Below, piece after piece: positions 44,931 to 53,952 of a stretch of DNA of 64,000 nucleotides. Origin of the DNA: Sinorhizobium arboris LMG 14919. Its GTDB lineage: Bacteria > Pseudomonadota > Alphaproteobacteria > Rhizobiales > Rhizobiaceae. Position numbers and translations under genes: made by a program. Within the stretch, counting starts at the first letter, position 1. The number at the start of each line of letters is the position of its first letter. Where the stretch lies: NCBI RefSeq assembly GCF_000427465.1, contig NZ_ATYB01000009.1, positions 62,001 to 126,000 on the forward strand. The letters run 5' to 3'. The notes under the pieces are model-generated. The model did not search any database, had not been told where the DNA came from, and worked only from the letters and a program-made list of their open reading frames with translations.

Positions 44931-45323
44931 ACCCCCACATCTAGAGTCATCATATGACTGCGACTAACAGTTGTCGCAGACATCTTATGGGATTATCAAA
45001 CTGCGGTACAGCAGATTCGAGCCGGTGTTCACGCTCGACTAGCGGGGGCGCGACAGGAACATCAGCCCCTGAGCCTGGCTTGTCCTGATGCACCTTCGGG
45101 AACGGCGGCTCTGGATAACGGCGAGCGCCCGCCTGCATGGCTCCTGTTGGGGAGGCCGAAAGGCTGGGGCGAGATCTAATCGATCGCATGCCATAGCGCG
45201 GAGGCCCCGAGGGACCTCACCGGGCTTTCCGACCGACTTTCCCTGGAGTCTCGGAAACGGCGTCGACGAGGCGTCCATTTCTTCGCGTATTGAGCATTCG
45301 CTACAGCAGACGGCATGCTTCGA
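44931..45323. other. Intergenic region with GntR operator
   Basis: Only the palindrome at 44945-44959 is recognisable in these 393 bp. The remaining part between the GntR gene and the end of the Lrp-type gene has open frames on both strands but no supported gene. Confidence 0.45.
44945..44959. promoter_or_regulatory. Candidate GntR operator AGTCAT-CAT-ATGACT
   Basis: A perfect 15-bp inverted repeat with a 3-base spacer lies 15 bp upstream of the GntR start codon. The matching site before kdgD supports autoregulation plus operon control. Confidence 0.68.
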
Positions 45324-45775
45324 TCAAAGTCGAAATGCCGTTTCCTCTTTCGCCGTCCGGATTATCATCATCGTGAAGAACCGGGCGACATTGGTCTGAT
45401 CGCGGAATAGCCTGTCGCAGAGAGCGTCGAATTCTTCCATATCGCGCAGTCGCAGCATTAAGACGACATCGGTTTCGCCGGTGACGGCATAGGCGTGTGA
45501 AACCGCTTCTTCGGTGATTGCGACGTCCAGAAAGCGGCGCATGTGCTGCTCGCCGTGCAACTTCAGTTCCACCGTAACCAAGGCCTTGATCCCTCGGCCG
45601 ACCTTGGCGGGATTGAGGATGGCGACCATGCGCTCGATTACGCCTGATTTGCGGAGCCGTTGTACACGGCGCAGACAACTTGAGGGAGAAAGGCCCACCT
45701 CGTCGGCCATATCGACATTTGTGGCGATGCGTCGCGCTGCAGAAGGTTCAGAAGCTTCCGGTCGATCCGATCCAT
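45324..45775 (-). pseudogene. Lrp/AsnC family regulator, frameshifted near the N-terminus
   Basis: From ATG 45775 the reading is MDRIDRKLLNLLQRDA, a perfect Lrp opening. The continuation MADEVGLSPSSCLRRVQRL, with the rest of the helix-turn-helix and RAM domain, is in another frame ending at 45324. Inserting one base at about 45728-45731 restores a continuous protein of about 150 residues, the normal family length. The break therefore looks like a single-base loss, either a real mutation or a sequencing error. If real, a product starting at the internal ATG 45710 would lack the first helix. It is divergent from a membrane-protein gene, with Lrp-like repeats between them. Confidence 0.8.
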
Positions 45776-45804
45776 CCGGCTACCATATCCGTCAACTGTG
45801 TCTT

Positions 45805-45831
45805 TGCAATAAAATTGCACAATCATGCAAT
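45805..45831. promoter_or_regulatory. ATTGCA/TGCAAT repeats (candidate Lrp operator)
   Basis: TGCAAT (45805-45810), ATTGCA (45814-45819) and TGCAAT (45826-45831) form overlapping inverted repeats, 30-56 bp before the Lrp start and 64-90 bp before the divergent gene. Multiple spaced half-sites are typical for Lrp/AsnC regulators. Confidence 0.6.
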
Positions 45832-45894
45832 TTTTGACCACAAATGCGAACCGGACCGGGCTAGCAGATCGAGGCAACCGGAAAGGAGCCTCGA

Positions 45895-46851
45895 ATGCCG
45901 TTCTTGACGCCCATCTTGTGCAAAACCCGCGACACACTCGAAATTTACTGGGTGCTTGTCCGGATCACGGTTCCCATCGCGGTTCTGACCGAGCTCCTGT
46001 CGAGGATGGGAGCGATCGAGGCGATTGGCCCCGCTTTTGCGCCTGTCATGAACCTCGTAGGGCTCCCTCCGGAGCTGGGACTGGCTTGGCTGACGGCGAT
46101 GCTCGTCGGTATATGGGGCGCCGTCCCCCTCATATTCACTCTCGTTCCCGCATCCTCGCTGAGCGTGGCGGATATCACGGTCTTCTCAGCGCTCATCTTG
46201 TTCGCGCACGGTCTGCCTATCGAGCAGAAAATCATTCGTGAGGCCGGCCCGGGTATGATCGCAACGACAACGCTGCGCATCGCAGGCGGTTTGCTGTACG
46301 CTTTTCTGCTGCACCATCTTCTACTCGCCACCGGCTGGTTGTCGGCTCCGGTGAACCCCGCTTGGATTCCAGTAAGCGCCACACCCGATTGGGCCGAATA
46401 TTTCCATGGTCTTGGAGAGACCATGCTCTCGATGCTTGTCATCCTCCTCGTTCTGTCCTGGAGCCTGGAACTCCTTAAGGCGACCGGACTGCTGGAATTG
46501 ATGATGAAGGCCCTTTCGCCCGTATTGCGCCTCGCAGGTATCCGGGGCGAAGCGGGTCATCTCACCGCCGTCGGATTGTTCCTGGGGATTTCTTACGGCG
46601 CCGGTCTTCTGATCCGCGAGGCGCAATCCGGCGCAATATCACCACGCCAGATCTTTCTGTCATGTGTGTTCATGGGCTTCGCGCACAGTGTTATCGAGGA
46701 CACTCTCGTCGTGATCTCGCTTGGTGCCGATGTTTACGGCGTTCTTGCCGGGCGGCTCGCTTTCGCCGTAGCGGCAACCGCCGCAATTGCTGCTCTGCTT
46801 CGCCACCTGCCGGACAAGACATTCACGCAGATGTTTCGGGTGACGCCATAA
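45895..46851 (+). CDS. Gate-domain (nucleoside recognition-type) integral membrane protein
   Basis: The 318-residue protein has eight or more predicted spans and two copies of the Gate-type repeat, seen in the halves around LVGIWGAVPLIFTLVPASS and LFLGISYGAGLLIREAQSG. This fold occurs in nucleoside transporters and SpmA/SpmB-type proteins. It probably moves a small polar compound across the inner membrane. AAGGAG precedes the ATG. Being divergent from an Lrp-type gene suggests an amino acid-linked substrate, but this is inference. Confidence 0.82.
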   Translation: MPFLTPILCKTRDTLEIYWVLVRITVPIAVLTELLSRMGAIEAIGPAFAPVMNLVGLPPELGLAWLTAMLVGIWGAVPLIFTLVPASSLSVADITVFSALILFAHGLPIEQKIIREAGPGMIATTTLRIAGGLLYAFLLHHLLLATGWLSAPVNPAWIPVSATPDWAEYFHGLGETMLSMLVILLVLSWSLELLKATGLLELMMKALSPVLRLAGIRGEAGHLTAVGLFLGISYGAGLLIREAQSGAISPRQIFLSCVFMGFAHSVIEDTLVVISLGADVYGVLAGRLAFAVAATAAIAALLRHLPDKTFTQMFRVTP

Positions 46852-47013
46852 ATGCAGGGGGCGGTGAGCTTCGACGGAACTCCGCTTTTGGGGTCTTCGA
46901 CCACCTCTTCGCTCCTTTCCTGCAGGACCAATCGGCTACACGGCATTCTTCGACCGGAATTCCAGAACCGAGTGCAGACTGGACTTTCGAGGGCCCTGCT
47001 GACCCGCCAGGCA

Positions 47014-48328
47014 TCATGCCAGCGATACCCGGCGCGTCTCGGCGTCGATCAGAAAGGCCGCAACGGCAGCGACGAGCAGAAGGCCGGCAAAGATGCCGAT
47101 GGCAAAACCGAAACTCTGCGCCACCACGAACCCCATCAGCGACGGGGCGAGCAGGCCGCCGAGCCGGGCCATAGCGCCGGCCGCGCCCATGCCGGTCGCC
47201 CGCGATGCGGTGGGATAGAGCTCCGGCGTATAGGCATAAAGCGCGCCCCAGGTGCCGAGCAGGGCGAAGCTCATGATCAAGAGCGAGACGCCGATCAGTA
47301 TGGCGGTTCCCCGCCAATACGAAGAGCAGGCAGCCAAGCGCCGACAGCAAGCAGAAGCCTATCAGGGTCGGCCGGCGGCCCCATTTCTCGACGCCGTAGG
47401 CAGCCAGCGCATAGCCGGGAATCTGGGCAAGCGCGAGGATAACGAGGAAGCCATAGCCGCGAACGAAGCCGAAGCCCTCGCCTGCGAGCCTCGGAGGCAT
47501 CCAGGTGAAGACGCCGTAATAGGATATCGAGACCAGAAACCAGATCGCCAAGATCATCAGACTGCGCTTGCGCAGATCCGCAGAAAAAATACCCGCACTG
47601 GCCGCCGGCGGCGGCGACACCAGGGTTATGTCGGCGCCAAGCTGCGTCTTGCCGTTGATCACGAGGATCCGGTCGACAATGGCCTTTGCCTCGGACGTTT
47701 TCCCAAGGCGGAGCAGATAGAGCGGCGATTCCGGCACCAGGAAACGCAGGCCCACGCCGATCAGGGCCGGGAATGCGGTCACTGCGAAGATGTATCGCCA
47801 GGCATCCGCGACGCCGGCAAGGCTCGCGGCCCAGGCGGCGAGTGCCACTATGAGCGTGCCGACAGCCCAGAAGCCTTCCAGCATGACCAGCCAGCGCCCG
47901 CGATTACGGGACGGCAGAAACTCCGCCATCATCGCATAGTCGACCGGCAGCGTGCCGCCGACGGCCGCGCCGGTGAGAAACCGCAGCAGAAGCAAAACGG
48001 TAAAGTCCTGCGCAAAGACGGACAGCAGGCCGAAGACGGCATCGCAGGCGACGGTGGCGATCAGGACGCGCCGGCGGCCGATACGGTCCGCAAGCCGGCC
48101 GAAACCCGCGGCCCCGAACAGCATTCCGAGAAAGAAAAGCGTGCCCGTCTGCAGTGCCTGCGGAACCGTCAGGCCGAAAGTGGCGGCGATCGATGCGGCC
48201 GTGAAGCCGACCGCCAGCACCTGCATGGCATCGGCAGCCCAAACCAGACCGAATATGGCGAGAAGGCGGCGCTGGTAGGCGCCGGTTCCGGCGCGATCGA
48301 GCGCATCGTCTACTGTGATTGTCGTCAT
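47014..48328 (-). pseudogene. MFS transporter with a frameshift in the C-terminal half
   Basis: The protein begins MTTITVDDALDRAGTGAYQ and has the MFS signature FGRLADRIGRRRVLI near residue 85, then PESPLYLLRLGKTSEAKAI, like the sugar/organic-acid porter group. Near residue 340 (LGCLLFVLAG) the frame runs into Arg-rich nonsense. The correct end, WGALYAYTPELYPTASRATG and on to AETRRVSLA, lies in another frame ending at 47014. Removing one base in the CCCC run at 47309-47312 restores a 437-residue transporter with 12 spans. As written, the last four or so spans are lost. GGAGAAAGG precedes the start. Confidence 0.82.
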
Positions 48329-48805
48329 TCGCCCTTTCTCCAGATTGGCGAGCCGCTGCAGTCAGCACCTCGGCCGTGCTGCGCCGATCGCGCAGCATGC
48401 CGCAACCGCTTCGTCAACCCGCAAATCCGTCCTTGCGCAGTTTGGCAACGACTTGCTGTCCAGCAGGTATCACAAGTCCCCATCGCGGCGCCTGATCTCG
48501 ATCCGCTGGAGCACGAAATCGACTGCCGACAGGCCGGGCATGGCGAGAGCGTCGACAAGGCTGCGTTGCTTGCCGGCCAAGCGCCCGTATTCGTCATAGG
48601 TCGCAAGGGCATTGGAAGGCTCGCCGCGGCCGGTGATGATTGCCGGATCGTTTTTCGTGATGTTCACGGCTCAGCTCCATTAGGCAATGCGCTAGGTTTA
48701 CCATTGGCGAAGGCGATGGCAAGCAAGCGGTCGCCGCTGAAGCCGGATCAACGTGAACCCGGTCAACACGTGAACGGGGCCGACACGGGGGGTCTCGTCA
48801 TCCCG
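48329..48805 (-). other. Intergenic region with a possible small frame
   Basis: The 65-codon frame at 48470-48667 (GTG start, GGAG at normal spacing) is the only candidate gene in these 477 bp; see its own entry. No promoter or terminator was recognised. Confidence 0.4.
48470..48667 (-). CDS. Possible small protein (65 aa), unknown
   Basis: A GTG start preceded by GGAGCTGAGCC opens a 65-residue frame with ordinary composition (ATYDEYGRLAGKQRSLVDAL). It lies between the thiolase and MFS genes on the same strand. No family is recognised, and it could be a remnant or a chance frame. Confidence 0.3.
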   Translation of the reverse strand: MNITKNDPAIITGRGEPSNALATYDEYGRLAGKQRSLVDALAMPGLSAVDFVLQRIEIRRRDGDL

Positions 48806-49996
48806 TCAGCCCGATATCTCCACTGCCACTGCGGTCGCCTCACCGCCGCCGATACACACGGAGGCAATGCCGCGCCTCAGACCGCGGCGGCGCAGTGCAT
48901 TGACGAGCGTGACGATCACCCGGGCGCCCGAAGCGCCGATCGGATGCCCCAATGCGCAGGCGCCGCCGTGGACGTTCACCTTTTCCGCATCGAGGCCGAG
49001 CTCGCGCATTGCCGCCATCGGCACCACCGCGAAGGCCTCGTTGATTTCGAAAAGATCGACATCGCCGATTTCCCAGCCGGTGCGCCGGCAGAGTGCTTTG
49101 ATCGCCCCTATCGGCGCCGTCGGAAAGAGGCTGGGGGCATCCGCATGGGTGGCATGACCGCAGATCATCGCCAGAGGCGCAATGCCCTGTTTATCTGCCG
49201 CCGACCGGCGCATCAGCACCAGCGCCGCCGCGCCGTCGGAAATCGAAGAGGCGTTCGCGGCCGTGATCGTGCCGCCGTCGCGAAAAGCCGGTTTCAACAG
49301 GGGAATCTTGTCGAGCCGCGCCTTCTGCGGCTGCTCGTCCAGGCTGACGGTCCGCTCCCCCTTGCCTGAGGCGATGCTCAAGGGGACGATCTCCTCCGCA
49401 AAGCTGCCATCGGCACTTGCCTTCTGTGCCCTCTCGAGGGACGCAATGGCATATTCGTCCTGGGCGCTGCGGGTGAATTGATAGGCTTCCGCGCAATCCT
49501 CGGCAAAGGTGCCCATCAGGCGTCCCTTGTCATAGGCATCCTCAAGGCCGTCGAGGAACATGTGGTCCAGAACCTTCTGGTGCCCTATTCGGTAGCCCTG
49601 CCGCGCGCGATCGAGCAGATAGGGAGCATTGGTCATGCTTTCCATGCCGCCCGCGACCACGATCGAGGCGGATTCCGCCTTGATCAGGTCATGCGCCAGC
49701 ATCGCCGCCTTCATGCCCGAACCGCACATCTTGTTCACGGTGGTCGCGCCGACGCCGGGCGGAAGACCCGCGCCGAGCGCAGCCTGACGGGCCGGCGCCT
49801 GTCCCTGTCCCGCAGTCAGGACGCAACCGAACATGACTTCGTCGACCATTTCCGGCGCAACCCCGGCACGCTTTAAAGCGTCGGCAATCGCGGCCGCGCC
49901 GAGGTCGGCGGCGGAAAGGTCCTTCAACTCACCTTGAAAACCGCCAAGCGGGGTCCGGGCCTGCCCGACGATAACCACCGGATCGTGATTGTTCAT
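48806..49996 (-). CDS. Thiolase (acetyl-CoA C-acyltransferase family)
   Basis: The 396-residue thiolase has the nucleophilic Cys in VNKMCGSGMKAA near residue 90, the His in FEINEAFAVVP near 350 and the second Cys in SVCIGGGEATAVAVE near 380. All catalytic residues are intact. It either condenses acetyl-CoA or cleaves a 3-ketoacyl-CoA. The SDR gene directly upstream on the same strand would make the 3-ketoacyl-CoA, so thiolytic breakdown is the more likely direction. GGAGG precedes the ATG. Confidence 0.93.
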   Translation of the reverse strand: MNNHDPVVIVGQARTPLGGFQGELKDLSAADLGAAAIADALKRAGVAPEMVDEVMFGCVLTAGQGQAPARQAALGAGLPPGVGATTVNKMCGSGMKAAMLAHDLIKAESASIVVAGGMESMTNAPYLLDRARQGYRIGHQKVLDHMFLDGLEDAYDKGRLMGTFAEDCAEAYQFTRSAQDEYAIASLERAQKASADGSFAEEIVPLSIASGKGERTVSLDEQPQKARLDKIPLLKPAFRDGGTITAANASSISDGAAALVLMRRSAADKQGIAPLAMICGHATHADAPSLFPTAPIGAIKALCRRTGWEIGDVDLFEINEAFAVVPMAAMRELGLDAEKVNVHGGACALGHPIGASGARVIVTLVNALRRRGLRRGIASVCIGGGEATAVAVEISG

Positions 49997-50021
49997 TCGA
50001 ACCTCCTTGCATGGCCATGTT

Positions 50022-50789
50022 TCACCGGGGCGCCATGCGCAAAGCCCCGTCGAGGCGGATGACCTCGCCGTTGAGCATCATGTTCTCACAAATATGCTTC
50101 ACGAGCGCGGCGTATTCCTCGGCCCGACCAAGGCGCGGCGGAAAGGGCACACTTGCCGCGAGCGCATCCTGAACCTCCTGAGGCATGCCGGCCATCATCG
50201 GCGTATCGAAGATGCCGGGCGCAATGGTGACGACGCGAATTCCGAAACGAGCCAGCTCGCGCGCGGCCGGAAGCGTCAGCGCAGCGACACCACCCTTCGA
50301 CGCCGCGTAGGCAGCCTGGCCGATCTGCCCGTCGAAAGCGGCGATTGAGGCCGTATTGACGATCACCCCGCGCTCGCCGCCGGCATCCGGTTCTGCCTGC
50401 GCCATGACCTCGGCGGCAAGCCGCATCATGTTGAACGTCCCGATCAGGTTGACGGTGACCGTGCGGGCGAAACTGTCCAGTCCATGCGGGCCGTTCCTGC
50501 CGAGAATCTTTTCGCCGGGCGCAGTACCGGCACAATTCACCAGTCCATGGACGTGCCCGAATTCCTGCTTGGCAAATGCCACTGCGGCTGCGGCATCGGC
50601 CTCATTCGTCACGTCGGCATTTCGCAAGCGCACCCGTGGGCCGAGCTCGGCAGCAGGTTTTTCCGCCGCAGGAGGTTTCACGTCGAGCCCCAGCACGCTC
50701 GCGCCCTCCTGAGCCAGCATGCGCGTCACAGCTGCGCCAAGTCCGGAACTGGCTCCGGTGACGATAAAGACTCGGCTCTTGAGTTGCAT
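50022..50789 (-). CDS. Short-chain dehydrogenase (3-hydroxyacyl-CoA dehydrogenase type)
   Basis: The 255-residue protein from ATG 50789 has the SDR nucleotide motif [16 protein letters not shown] and catalytic Ser-Tyr-Lys in [21 protein letters not shown]. The pattern, with [20 protein letters not shown], matches the HSD17B10-like group that oxidises 3-hydroxyacyl-CoA (for example 3-hydroxy-2-methylbutyryl-CoA). It is the first gene of the SDR-thiolase pair and is divergent from an AraC regulator. The longer open frame adds 32 residues before the fold and is rejected. Confidence 0.9.
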   Translation of the reverse strand: MQLKSRVFIVTGASSGLGAAVTRMLAQEGASVLGLDVKPPAAEKPAAELGPRVRLRNADVTNEADAAAAVAFAKQEFGHVHGLVNCAGTAPGEKILGRNGPHGLDSFARTVTVNLIGTFNMMRLAAEVMAQAEPDAGGERGVIVNTASIAAFDGQIGQAAYAASKGGVAALTLPAARELARFGIRVVTIAPGIFDTPMMAGMPQEVQDALAASVPFPPRLGRAEEYAALVKHICENMMLNGEVIRLDGALRMAPR

Positions 50790-50910
50790 AGGCTCCAGCT
50801 CCAACTGTTTCCGACCGGGATGATGCAGAGGAGAAATATGGTATGCAATGACCGAATGGCTCAGATTGCGTGATCGCTTTTGCAATGGCCGCTAAGAGGG
50901 ACCGCCACTC

Positions 50911-51954
50911 ATGGAACGCCGGATGATCGCCCCATGTTTCATGGATGACACTCTCGAATGCCTCCGGCGCAATGGAGTGGATGCCGAGCCCCTCCTTGCA
51001 CAAGCCGGCTTGCCGTCCGTCGTCACCGGGCCCGTTTCGGCCGAACAATACGGCGCCTTTTGGCATGCGGTGGCGCAGGCCATGGATGACGAGTTTTTCG
51101 GCGAGGGCGCACGGCCGATGCGCGCCGGCAGCTTCGCATTGCTGTGTCACGCCATTCTTTCGACCGTGACGCTCGAACAGGCGCTGCGGCGAGCGCTGCG
51201 CTTCCTCAGGGTGGTTATCGAGGATCCGCATGGCGAGCTGGTCGTCGAGAACGGTCTGGCACAGATTGTCCTCAAGGACGCCGGAGCGACGCGCTCCGCC
51301 TTCGCTTATCGTACCTTCTGGATCATCCTGCATGGCGTCAATTGCTGGCTGATCGGACGCCGGATTCCGATCCGCTGGGTCGACTTCCGCTGCAGTGCGC
51401 CCCCCGCCGGAACCGATTATCGGCTCTTCTTCGGTGCGCCCGTCCACTTCGATCAGCCCCGGACGCGGCTTGTCTTCGATGCCGAGTACCTGAAACTGCC
51501 GCCCATTCGTGACGAGCGGGCGCTGAAGCACTTCCTCCGGCATGCGCCTGCAAATATCCTCGTGCGCTATCGGCACGACGCGGGACTGGCCGCGGCAATA
51601 CGCCAGCGGCTCCATGCCACGGCTCCGTCCGCCTGGCCGGGTTTCGAGGCGCTTGCCGCGCGCATGCGGATTGCAGCGCCGACCCTTCGACGGCGATTGA
51701 AGCAGGAGGGCCAGACCTATCGATCGATCAAGGAGGACCTGCGCCGGGCGCTTGCGATGGAAGCCCTCGCTGGCGGCCGGACGAATGTGGCCCAGCTTGC
51801 CGTCGAGCTCGGTTTTTCCGAGCCGAGCGCCTTCCATCGCGCGTTCCGCAAATGGACCGGAAAATCCCCGGCGCAATTCCGGCGTATTGCTGCGCGGACG
51901 GATTTCGCGGAAAACAATTCACCACGGAAAGGCACTCAACCCCAGGAGAGCTGA
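50911..51954 (+). CDS. AraC family transcriptional regulator (OruR/ArgR-like N-domain)
   Basis: The 347-residue protein has the N-terminal ligand domain of the AraC arabinose-binding-like type (about 15-205), with VTGPVSAEQYGAFWHAVAQA, and a C-terminal AraC HTH (about 235-330), with MRIAAPTLRRRLKQEGQTY and VELGFSEPSAFHRAFRKWTG. It is divergent from the SDR-thiolase genes, which it probably controls. Its 3' end overlaps the 3' end of the RES toxin gene by 19 bp on the other strand. Confidence 0.9.
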   Translation: MERRMIAPCFMDDTLECLRRNGVDAEPLLAQAGLPSVVTGPVSAEQYGAFWHAVAQAMDDEFFGEGARPMRAGSFALLCHAILSTVTLEQALRRALRFLRVVIEDPHGELVVENGLAQIVLKDAGATRSAFAYRTFWIILHGVNCWLIGRRIPIRWVDFRCSAPPAGTDYRLFFGAPVHFDQPRTRLVFDAEYLKLPPIRDERALKHFLRHAPANILVRYRHDAGLAAAIRQRLHATAPSAWPGFEALAARMRIAAPTLRRRLKQEGQTYRSIKEDLRRALAMEALAGGRTNVAQLAVELGFSEPSAFHRAFRKWTGKSPAQFRRIAARTDFAENNSPRKGTQPQES

Positions 51955-52454
51955 TCCTTGGGGAGCCGGCCACTTGGATCATACACGTCGACGCGATGCG
52001 GCAGATCCGGTCCCCACGTCCAAAGGACGAGGTTCCGGTCTCCCTCTTCGGCCCCCGGTGCGAAACTCGGAACCAGAATGCCGGCGGCACCGCGCGAATG
52101 GAGACGGTCGTAAATCGCCCAGGAAGCCGGACGCCTCCCCTCGGCAAGCGCGCCCGCCCAGCTGCAGGCCATCTCCTCTAGCGATACCCCGTGTTCCGCC
52201 CTCCCCCTCTCCGTCGTGAGATCAGCGATGTCAGCGCAATCGATGTCGTAGGAGCAAAGTACGCAAGGATCGATACGACGGGCGAAGCCCTGATTGGCCT
52301 CCTTGACCGCCGTCATGATGCTGAGGGCAAGGTAAAGCGTCTTCACGCCCTTCGGTTTGAAGCGCGCGCCCTTTATTGCCGCGCCATCGCCGGATGTAGG
52401 TTTGAAAGCCCAGCGTGGGTCATGCGCGCGATAGCAGGTTCCGGTGAACCTCAA
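51936..52454 (-). CDS. RES-domain toxin (NAD+-degrading type)
   Basis: The 172-residue protein has the RES pattern: Arg in FTGTCYRAHDPRW, then GARFKPKGVKTLYLALSIMT and later LHSRGAAGILVPSFAP. RES toxins of RES-Xre pairs deplete NAD+. The likely start is TTG 52454, which overlaps the antitoxin stop as TTGA; a longer frame exists, but the extra residues read through the antitoxin gene and do not match. It is the second gene of the pair, as is usual. Confidence 0.87.
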   Translation of the reverse strand: MRFTGTCYRAHDPRWAFKPTSGDGAAIKGARFKPKGVKTLYLALSIMTAVKEANQGFARRIDPCVLCSYDIDCADIADLTTERGRAEHGVSLEEMACSWAGALAEGRRPASWAIYDRLHSRGAAGILVPSFAPGAEEGDRNLVLWTWGPDLPHRVDVYDPSGRLPKDQLSWG

Positions 52455-52840
52455 GCAAAGCCCCCGAGGGCCATGTGATCGAGATAATCGCGCACGGCCG
52501 CCGCCTTGCCGTCCTTCACCAGAGCTTCGGCCGTTCGCCCACCGAATGCCGGGAGGGGCTGGGCGCGATACCACGCCATAGCCTGCTCCTTGCCGCCTGC
52601 CCAGTCGGCGACCCGGCTGATGATCTCAAGCATTTCGCGGAGGCGGTTCTGCGTCTTCGTCCCGCGGCTGCGCTCCAGCCGGTAGAGCGTTTCGCGGGCA
52701 AGCCCGGCGGTTTCGGCAAGCTGCGTTTTCGACATGCCGAAGCCGTCCGCGACCTGCTGAACCGCGATCTTTCCGCCCTTGTCCATGTAGGACAGTATCA
52801 GCGGCCCGTCATCGCTTTGGATCTTTTGAGCCTGAGCCAT
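52451..52840 (-). CDS. Xre/MbcA-ParS-type antitoxin
   Basis: The 129-residue protein has a helix-turn-helix (about 30-70, FGMSKTQLAETAGLARETLY) and a C-terminal toxin-binding domain with WAGGKEQAMAWYRAQPLPAF near residue 90, the conserved block of antitoxins paired with RES toxins. It should bind and block the RES protein and repress the shared promoter, which holds a nested palindrome. It precedes the toxin gene and overlaps it by four bases. Confidence 0.9.
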   Translation of the reverse strand: MAQAQKIQSDDGPLILSYMDKGGKIAVQQVADGFGMSKTQLAETAGLARETLYRLERSRGTKTQNRLREMLEIISRVADWAGGKEQAMAWYRAQPLPAFGGRTAEALVKDGKAAAVRDYLDHMALGGFA

Positions 52841-52845
52841 ATTGC

Positions 52846-52885
52846 GTCATATCCAAGAACATATTTTCTGTGCAAAATATATGAC
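52846..52885. promoter_or_regulatory. Nested palindromic operator of the toxin-antitoxin pair
   Basis: The outer repeat is GTCATAT (52846-52852) with ATATGAC (52879-52885); the inner is ATATTTT (52861-52867) with AAAATAT (52874-52880). Both are perfect and directly upstream of the antitoxin start, where autoregulation is expected. Confidence 0.65.
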
Positions 52886-52947
52886 AGCGCACGCGACTTC
52901 GCAAGATCGACACGACCGCCCATCGATGATGAGCTGGCTTTCCACCT

Positions 52948-53952
52948 TTATCCAGGCTTCTGACCGACCTTTGATTCAGAAAGCAAAACGGCCTTCTTCC
53001 AAAGATCGGCATCGACGCAAACGGGCTGCTTTCGTCCGGAGTGGCCGGGAAGCCTTACGCCGGCCGCGTCATGGGAGGCGACCAGATTATCCATCGCTTC
53101 GGAGAAGCGATCGGCGGCGAAGTGACCAGGGTCGATGGCGATCAGGAACTGGCCGACATGCGGCGGCCCACCCTCGTCGTTCCCGAAGGCGCTCGCCTCC
53201 GTGCTGAGGGCCGAACCGGTCAGGGCGGCAGCAAGGATTTCCACAAGAAGGGCGATATTGGCGCCCTTGCGACCGCCGGCGGGCAGCAGCGAGCCTTCCA
53301 GCCCGGTGGCCGCGTCGGTCGTCGGCTGTCCGTTCCTGTCCTGGGCCCAGCCGATCGGGATCGCCTCGCCGTCATCGCGGCGCAGGATCATCTCCGTCTT
53401 GGTGACCGCGCTCATGCTCTGATCGACGAGAATGGCGGGCGCCCCTTCTTTCGAAGGCACGGCAAAGGCAAGCGGGTTCGTGCCGAAGAGCGCCCGCGTC
53501 GCCCCGGGCGGCGCAACGGAGGCAGGCGCATTCGAAACACAGATGCCGATCAGACCGGCGTCGGAAAGGGGTCGGACGTGATGACCGAGCGCGAGGCAAT
53601 TATAGGAATTGCGCACCGCCATTGCCCCGACGCCGGCCTGGCGTGCGAGCTCGATCAGGACCGGTGTGCCGGCGGCTATGGCGGGATGTGCGAAGCCGGA
53701 TCTTGCGTCTACCGTGACCGTGGCACCGCGTGTCGTCACCTCGGGCAGGGCTTCTCCATCGACCTTTCCGATCGACAGGTGCCTGCAGAAGACCGGCAGG
53801 TAATAAAGGCCGCAGACGCGATTGCCGTCAGCCTCCGCCGTGGCGATCGCGCTCGCCACGGCGCGTGCGTTTTCGGCGGCCGCACCATGGACCGTCAGCG
53901 CCTTGAGGCAAACCGCCTCGATCTCCTCACGGGACGTTTCGACCGGTGTCAT
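52948..53952 (-). CDS. Malate/L-lactate/ureidoglycolate dehydrogenase family (Ldh2) oxidoreductase
   Basis: The 334-residue protein from ATG 53952 shows the Ldh2 pattern: His in SGFAHPAIAAG, VRNSYNCLALGHHVRPLSDA, and NPLAFAVPSKEGAPAILVDQ with MSAVTK. Members use NAD(P) on 2-hydroxy acids, imino acids (pyrroline- or piperideine-2-carboxylate) or ureidoglycolate. It overlaps the enolase-superfamily gene by four bases and is the last gene of the large catabolic cluster. The much longer open frame upstream is the shadow of the neighbouring gene. Confidence 0.87.
   Translation of the reverse strand: MTPVETSREEIEAVCLKALTVHGAAAENARAVASAIATAEADGNRVCGLYYLPVFCRHLSIGKVDGEALPEVTTRGATVTVDARSGFAHPAIAAGTPVLIELARQAGVGAMAVRNSYNCLALGHHVRPLSDAGLIGICVSNAPASVAPPGATRALFGTNPLAFAVPSKEGAPAILVDQSMSAVTKTEMILRRDDGEAIPIGWAQDRNGQPTTDAATGLEGSLLPAGGRKGANIALLVEILAAALTGSALSTEASAFGNDEGGPPHVGQFLIAIDPGHFAADRFSEAMDNLVASHDAAGVRLPGHSGRKQPVCVDADLWKKAVLLSESKVGQKPG

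Noticed and set aside
47252..49369. 705-codon plus-strand frame
   Set aside because: It lies antisense to the MFS and thiolase genes and has Arg/Gln/His-rich low-complexity composition.
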